NCBI GenBank assembly: GCA_017469885.1
Contig: JAFUFO010000015.1
Span: 1 to 64,000, forward strand
Length of the DNA stretch: 64,000 nucleotides
DNA from: Solobacterium sp.
GTDB lineage: Bacteria; Bacillota_I; Bacilli_A; Erysipelotrichales; Erysipelotrichaceae
Direction of reading: 5' to 3'
The notes below the pieces were generated by a model. The model was not told the origin of the DNA, searched no databases, and saw nothing but the letters and a program-made list of their open reading frames with translations. Positions 59,757 through 64,000 of this stretch are shown one piece after another. Position 1 is the first letter of the stretch. The number at the start of each line of letters is the position of its first letter. The position numbers and the translations under genes are program-made.

Positions 59757-60518
59757 ATGGAGAACAAAGTGATAGCACTGTGCGGAAAAGGAGGGGTCGG
59801 AAAGACCTCTGTTTCGGCAGTGATCGTAAGGACACTCTGCCAGTCCTGCCCGGGCAAACGGATCCTTGCGATAGACGGCGATCCTTCGGTCGGACTTGCG
59901 ACGGCGCTCGGCGTGTCGGAGAAGGGAACGATCAATGATATCCGTGAGGATTTCATCCGGCTTGCGGATCAGCGGAAGGACGCCGAGGCAATTGAGATGT
60001 TGCATGAAGCGAGAGATCGTATTTTCGACTCTCTGGTGGAAACTGATGCCTTCTCGTTTCTTGCGATCGGACGGCCGGAGTCAGCCGGCTGTTATTGCTC
60101 GGTGAATGATTATCTGCGCGACCTGATCACGATCGTCGCAGATCATTTTGACTATGTCGTGATCGACGGCGAAGCGGGCATTGAACAGATCAACCGGAGA
60201 GTCATGGAGAAAGTGAATCATCTGGTATTTGTTTCGGATGCCTCCAGGAAAGGTCTGGATGTGATCCGGACCATCGACACCGTCGCTAAGGAACTTGTCG
60301 TCTATGACAAGGCGGGCGTGATCCTGAACCGCCTTCACGATCCGAAGGTCGCAGAGAATCTGGACCTTGGCGGTCTGGAACTGCTTGCGGCGATCGGCGA
60401 AGACCCGCTTGTTCAAAGCTACGATATTGAAGGAAAATCACTGCTTACACTGCCGGATGACACCCCGCTCTGTCAGGGCGTCCGGGCTGCGTTACAGAAA
60501 ATGGAGATTATCGCATGA
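59757..60518 (+). CDS. CooC-type metal-insertion P-loop ATPase
   Basis: A 253-residue MinD/ParA-fold ATPase of the CooC group. It has the deviant Walker A GKGGVGKTSVS (10-20), IDGDPSVGLATALGV, and the CooC hallmark CYC at residues 112-114 (SAGCYCSVND), where two Cys bind metal across the dimer. It also has the CooC-type DGEAGIEQINRR at 137-148. CooC loads nickel into carbon monoxide dehydrogenase. No cooS/acs gene is nearby; it is the first gene of an operon with two 2-hydroxyacyl-CoA-dehydratase-like subunits and their activase. Its stop overlaps the next gene by 4 bp. The metal and the target protein here are unknown. Confidence 0.85.
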   Translation: MENKVIALCGKGGVGKTSVSAVIVRTLCQSCPGKRILAIDGDPSVGLATALGVSEKGTINDIREDFIRLADQRKDAEAIEMLHEARDRIFDSLVETDAFSFLAIGRPESAGCYCSVNDYLRDLITIVADHFDYVVIDGEAGIEQINRRVMEKVNHLVFVSDASRKGLDVIRTIDTVAKELVVYDKAGVILNRLHDPKVAENLDLGGLELLAAIGEDPLVQSYDIEGKSLLTLPDDTPLCQGVRAALQKMEIIA

Positions 60519-61702
60519 GAGACCTGAAACATCTTTATGAGCTGGAGAAGCTGCTGCTGAATGTTTCGAATGATTACATCAGCGCTGCCCAGCAGGAAGG
60601 AAAACTGTGTATCGGCACCGTATGCGACAATGTGCCGGAACCGCTTCTGAATCTTCCCGGATGTTTTTCCATCCGGCTTCGCGCACCGCGCACCGGCTCG
60701 ATGGAAATCGGCACCTACTACATGACGAATTTCCTGTGCGAGTATACCCGGGCGCTTCTCGAGCGTGCCATTGAAGGCGGCTTCAATTTCCTGGATGCGC
60801 TGATTGCGCCGGACGGATGTTCGATGCTGAACCGCTGTGTTGAAAACATGGAACTTCTGAAGACCATGAAGAAGGATCACTTCTTCAATGAATTCATGGA
60901 AATTCCGATGAAGGCGGATGACAACGGACTGTTCCTGTACAAGCTTCAGTGCACGAATCACATTCTGAAACCGCTGAAGGAACACTTTGCCATCGATATT
61001 TCCGATGATGCGATGCGTCAGGCGGTAAAGGAACATAACCGTGTCTGTGATCTCATTCAGGAGATCGGACAGTTCCGCAAGGCGGACAATCCGGTCATTA
61101 CCGGATATGAATTCCACATCCTGACACTTGCGACCTACGTCATGCCGAAGCGGGACATCATCCCGATTCTCGAGGAGACGCTCGAAGAGCTGAAGACCCG
61201 TGAGCCGGATGAGAAGTCCCCGTGGAAAGTACGCGTTGAATTTGTCGGCTCCGAAGTGGATGACTCCGACATCATCAAGGCGATCGAGGAATGCGGCGCC
61301 TATGTATGCGCGGACCGCTTCTGTTACGGATCCTTCCCGGGCCGCACCAGAATCGAGATGTCCGATGACGAAGATCCGCTGACCGCGATCTGCCGCAAAT
61401 ACATGTATGACTGCCAGTGCGCAAGAATGATGAACAAGGACAAGATCCTCGGGCGCCGGCAGTATGTGGCGGACCTTGCGAAGGAATACAAGGCGGATGG
61501 AATCATTTACGAACAGATGAAATTCTGTGATCCGTGGGCATATGAACGCATGGTCGGAACCGTTGTCCTGCGTCAGGACTACGGCTATCCGGTGCTCTCT
61601 GTTGACCGCCCGTACGCAAACGGCGGCAGCGGACAGATGCGGACACGAGTACAGGCGTTTGTCGAATCGATTGAAATCAAGAAACTGGCGAAAGACAGGT
61701 AA
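60515..61702 (+). CDS. 2-hydroxyacyl-CoA dehydratase-like subunit (HgdB/double-cubane family)
   Basis: A 395-residue member of the 2-hydroxyglutaryl-CoA dehydratase D-component family. Typical iron-sulfur cysteines are visible: APDGCSMLNRC (102, 108), the ADRFCYGS segment (C270) and the family motif MKFCDPWAYE (C338). Such subunits bind [4Fe-4S] or double-cubane [8Fe-9S] clusters and use one electron supplied by an ATP-driven activase to do difficult reductions or dehydrations. The adjacent CooC-like ATPase is not a usual partner. It overlaps that gene (ATGA) and lies 5 bp before the second subunit. Confidence 0.85.
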   Translation: MRDLKHLYELEKLLLNVSNDYISAAQQEGKLCIGTVCDNVPEPLLNLPGCFSIRLRAPRTGSMEIGTYYMTNFLCEYTRALLERAIEGGFNFLDALIAPDGCSMLNRCVENMELLKTMKKDHFFNEFMEIPMKADDNGLFLYKLQCTNHILKPLKEHFAIDISDDAMRQAVKEHNRVCDLIQEIGQFRKADNPVITGYEFHILTLATYVMPKRDIIPILEETLEELKTREPDEKSPWKVRVEFVGSEVDDSDIIKAIEECGAYVCADRFCYGSFPGRTRIEMSDDEDPLTAICRKYMYDCQCARMMNKDKILGRRQYVADLAKEYKADGIIYEQMKFCDPWAYERMVGTVVLRQDYGYPVLSVDRPYANGGSGQMRTRVQAFVESIEIKKLAKDR

Positions 61703-61707
61703 GGAAT

Positions 61708-63270
61708 ATGGCAAAGGAAATCGGAAAAGATAAATTCGGGTCATTCTATACCGGCGGAAAAGTCAGAAGCCGCAGAGAATGGCGCGGTGTGAAAGATACA
61801 CTGTATGACTATTCCAGATGGCTGTACATCATGGCGCAGCTTGGAAAGTTCATGGTGAAGCCGCGGAATGTGAAGGGCTTCTTCCGTTACCGCTGGATGT
61901 CAAACTATCTGGCAGTGCCGATGATGGTGGACCGCTTCTCACAGGGATTACGGGGACCGCAGCTGCGGATCCTGCATGAGGAATTCGACATCATCGTCTA
62001 TGACGTCGCAAAACTTCTGGACGGACTGTTCCGGGGTGACCGTCACCTTGGAAATGACAAGGCGTACTCCGACAAGGTTGTACTCCTTGATGAAAATGAA
62101 ATGACGACCTTCATGATGGGCTTCCCGACACTGAAGGGACTCTCGCGTGAAACTCCGGCTGCCTATGTTTCGGTGCTGCTCAACCAGCATGCGGCGGAGC
62201 GTTATATCGATGTCGCACAGGAATTCGGACTTGCGGGTGACGTCTGCCCGATGCCGGAAACCGAAGCGGGCATCTCGATCGCGGATGATTTCCCGGTACT
62301 TGGCGCCTGCGCGGTCCAGTGCAATACGACCTGCGACGGCTCCCTGCTTGGAAACGGCGTCATCTCCAAACGTCTGGAACTGGAAGAAGGCATTCCGTGC
62401 TTCCAGCTCGGCACGCCGCTGCGTCACCGCGAGGATGACGTGCAGGAATATGCCGCAAACGAAATGAAGGCATGCATCAAATTCATTGAAGAACATACCG
62501 GCGAGAAGTGGGACTGGAAATACTACTTTGAATGCATGCACAGAGTAAACATCGCAACCCGCTCCCGTCAGGAATGGCTGGATATGAACAAGACCGATTA
62601 CCCGCAGGTAGTCGGCGGAAACCTGGCGCTGTATACGGAAACCAACTATATGGCAATCAGCGGAAAGGTGGATCTGTTCCGGAAAGCGGATGAAAAGATC
62701 ACAAAGATCGCCCGCAAGGCCTGGGAAGACAAGGTCATGGTTGCGAAGGAATACCGTCACCGTGCCATCATCTGGGGCGTGCAGTCGCACTTCTACATGG
62801 ACTTCCTGGTATGGATTCTGAACTGCTGGGGCATCGTGCCGCTGACGGATATGCTGTCGATGATCAATACCCGCATCTTTGCGGAGACAGATACCCCGGA
62901 AAACCGTGAACAGGCATACTACGACATGGCATGGCTGAATGAAAACATGATCATGCGCAACCGCACCCACGGCGGCTATAAAGTCCTGCTCGATGAGCTG
63001 TGGGAGTTCTGCGAAGAATTCAATGCCGATATGGTCATTCTCTGGGAACACATGGCCTGCAAGGCGCTGGACGGCATGCACGGACAGTTTGAGGAAAAGG
63101 CCCGTGAAAAGGGTATTCACCTGATCTGGGTCAACCACGACCTGTTTGACCCGCGCATTACATCCCGTCAGGGTGTACGTGACCAGGTCAACCAGTACAT
63201 GCGTACGGTTCTGCGGGAAGAACCGCTGGATCCGTCGCTTGAGATTCTCGATGACGACAAATCCTGGTAA
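61708..63270 (+). CDS. 2-hydroxyacyl-CoA dehydratase family partner subunit, long form
   Basis: A 520-residue protein, longer than HgdA/HgdB (~400-480). The body shows VSVLLNQHAAERYIDVAQEF, GDVCPMPETEAGISIADDF, and a Cys cluster GACAVQCNTTCDGSLLGNG, then a C-terminal half with FNADMVILWEHMACKALDG. The N-terminal ~100 residues (DKFGSFYTGGKVRSRREWRG) are an extra segment. It pairs with the HgdB-like gene and probably forms the second half of a heterodimer with its own or a shared iron-sulfur cluster. Membership rests on gene context and motif style; substrate unknown. Confidence 0.75.
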   Translation: MAKEIGKDKFGSFYTGGKVRSRREWRGVKDTLYDYSRWLYIMAQLGKFMVKPRNVKGFFRYRWMSNYLAVPMMVDRFSQGLRGPQLRILHEEFDIIVYDVAKLLDGLFRGDRHLGNDKAYSDKVVLLDENEMTTFMMGFPTLKGLSRETPAAYVSVLLNQHAAERYIDVAQEFGLAGDVCPMPETEAGISIADDFPVLGACAVQCNTTCDGSLLGNGVISKRLELEEGIPCFQLGTPLRHREDDVQEYAANEMKACIKFIEEHTGEKWDWKYYFECMHRVNIATRSRQEWLDMNKTDYPQVVGGNLALYTETNYMAISGKVDLFRKADEKITKIARKAWEDKVMVAKEYRHRAIIWGVQSHFYMDFLVWILNCWGIVPLTDMLSMINTRIFAETDTPENREQAYYDMAWLNENMIMRNRTHGGYKVLLDELWEFCEEFNADMVILWEHMACKALDGMHGQFEEKAREKGIHLIWVNHDLFDPRITSRQGVRDQVNQYMRTVLREEPLDPSLEILDDDKSW

Positions 63271-63293
63271 ACAGAAGAGGAGAAACGAAAACT

Positions 63294-64000
63294 ATGAAAT
63301 TTTATGGCGGATGTGATTCCGGATCGACGTATACCAAGTGCGTCATCATGGACGAAACCGGAAAGATACGGTCCGATGTGACACTGCGTTCCAAGATCCG
63401 GACAGTGGAAAGCTGTCAGGACGCAATCAATCAGGCGGTAGAGAAAGTGCCGGAGCTGAACAGTCCGGCAGATCTCTCTTACCTTGTCGGTACAGGCTAC
63501 GGCCGAAACAAGGTTCCTTCAGCGGATGAGAATATCTCGGAGATTTCCTGTCATGCGATGGGCGTTCACGTTGTGGACCCGACCGTCCATGCGATCATCG
63601 ATATCGGCGGACAGGACGTCAAGGGAATTGCGGTCGATACCGACGGAACGGTATTGAACTTTGCGATGAATGACAAGTGCTCTGCCGGAACCGGACGCTT
63701 CTTTGAGGCAATGTCCAGAGCGTTTGAAATGAGCCTCGAGGATTTCTCGAAGCTGTCCCTCAGCGCGAAGAATACGATTCCCATCACCTCGCAGTGCACC
63801 GTATTTGCGGAATCCGAAGTTATCTCCCTGGTCGGTGAAGGAAAGCCGACCGATGAGATCGCCGCAGGTATTGAACTCTCTGTCGCAAAGCGCTGCTTTG
63901 TCATGGCAAAGAAGGCCGGCGCAACCGACCGCATCACCCTGACCGGCGGATGCGCAAAGAATGACGGTCTGAAGAAGGCAATCGAACAGGTGCTCAACCT
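63294..64000 (+). CDS. Acyl-CoA dehydratase activase (HgdC-like), cut by window end
   Basis: The first 235 residues of an ASKHA-fold ATPase; the gene continues past 64000. It has the phosphate-1 motif GGCDSGSTYTKCVIMD, IIDIGGQDVKGI, and the two cluster-ligand cysteines in NDKCSAGTGRFFE (C129) and SQCTVFAESEV (C168). These bridge a [4Fe-4S] cluster between two subunits in HgdC. Hydrolysis of two ATP lowers the potential of the electron passed to the dehydratase. AGAGGAG lies 9-12 bp before the ATG, 23 bp after the previous gene. Confidence 0.9.
   Translation, partial: MKFYGGCDSGSTYTKCVIMDETGKIRSDVTLRSKIRTVESCQDAINQAVEKVPELNSPADLSYLVGTGYGRNKVPSADENISEISCHAMGVHVVDPTVHAIIDIGGQDVKGIAVDTDGTVLNFAMNDKCSAGTGRFFEAMSRAFEMSLEDFSKLSLSAKNTIPITSQCTVFAESEVISLVGEGKPTDEIAAGIELSVAKRCFVMAKKAGATDRITLTGGCAKNDGLKKAIEQVLN

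Noticed and set aside
59757-60518. ParA/MinD partition or division protein
   Set aside because: The CYC at 112-114 and DGEAGIE block are CooC features; no ParB, MinC or MinE gene is near.

Overview
The window looks like a chromosomal segment of an anaerobic Bacillota bacterium, possibly a gut member of the Erysipelotrichia or Clostridia. The clues are strong AGGAGG-type ribosome binding sites, dense co-directional operons with ATGA overlaps, a mannose-family PTS, the NAD-type dihydroorotate dehydrogenase pair PyrK/PyrDB, the pth-mfd-rqcP order, and an oxygen-sensitive type of 2-hydroxyacyl-CoA dehydratase system. The assignment below phylum is a guess from gene content. No rRNA, tRNA, CRISPR array or prophage was seen.

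Layout. 1-4350 is an accessory patch: an unknown-function gene, an Rpn-type nuclease gene next to a truncated copy of itself, and a lone TnpB element. 4350-9900 carries a MATE exporter, a nucleoside hydrolase, a decayed stretch, and a two-gene membrane unit ending in a phosphodiester-glycosidase-like domain. 8980-11917 is a divergent AraC regulator and the uxuA-uxuB glucuronate branch. 12117-13532 encodes a PurF-like phosphoribosyltransferase whose glutaminase residues are all gone. 13747-19175 encodes a giant YhaN/SbcC-like ATPase coupled to a metallophosphoesterase-like protein that has lost every metal ligand. A frameshifted ydjC and an intact sbcD-sbcC pair follow.

24244-31616 holds a lipoprotein hydrolase, a GH13 glucosidase, a split transketolase with a GntR regulator and tartronate semialdehyde reductase (matching palindromes lie at both promoters), and a CPBP protease. 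31714-42002 is mostly housekeeping: thyA-folA-def, HAD and aldo/keto enzymes, hpt, pth, mfd and rqcP. 42103-50688 is a divergent locus for PTS-type uptake and deglycation of an Amadori-type (glycated amine) substrate. It has EIIB, C, D and A, two SIS isomerase/deglycase proteins, a PfkB kinase, a GntR regulator, a HAD phosphatase and an EutH-like transporter, with palindromic operators between the arms.

50747-59595 is a complete de novo UMP operon except for carA: pyrC, carB, pyrK, pyrD, pyrF, pyrE, pyrB and pyrI, behind a promoter and a probable attenuator. 59665-64000 (cut by the window end) is the most unusual unit: a CooC-type metal-insertion ATPase with an intact CxC motif, two 2-hydroxyacyl-CoA-dehydratase-like subunits and their ATP-driven activase, behind a long palindromic operator. 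A CooC protein in a dehydratase-type operon without carbon monoxide dehydrogenase is the best candidate here for an undescribed system.
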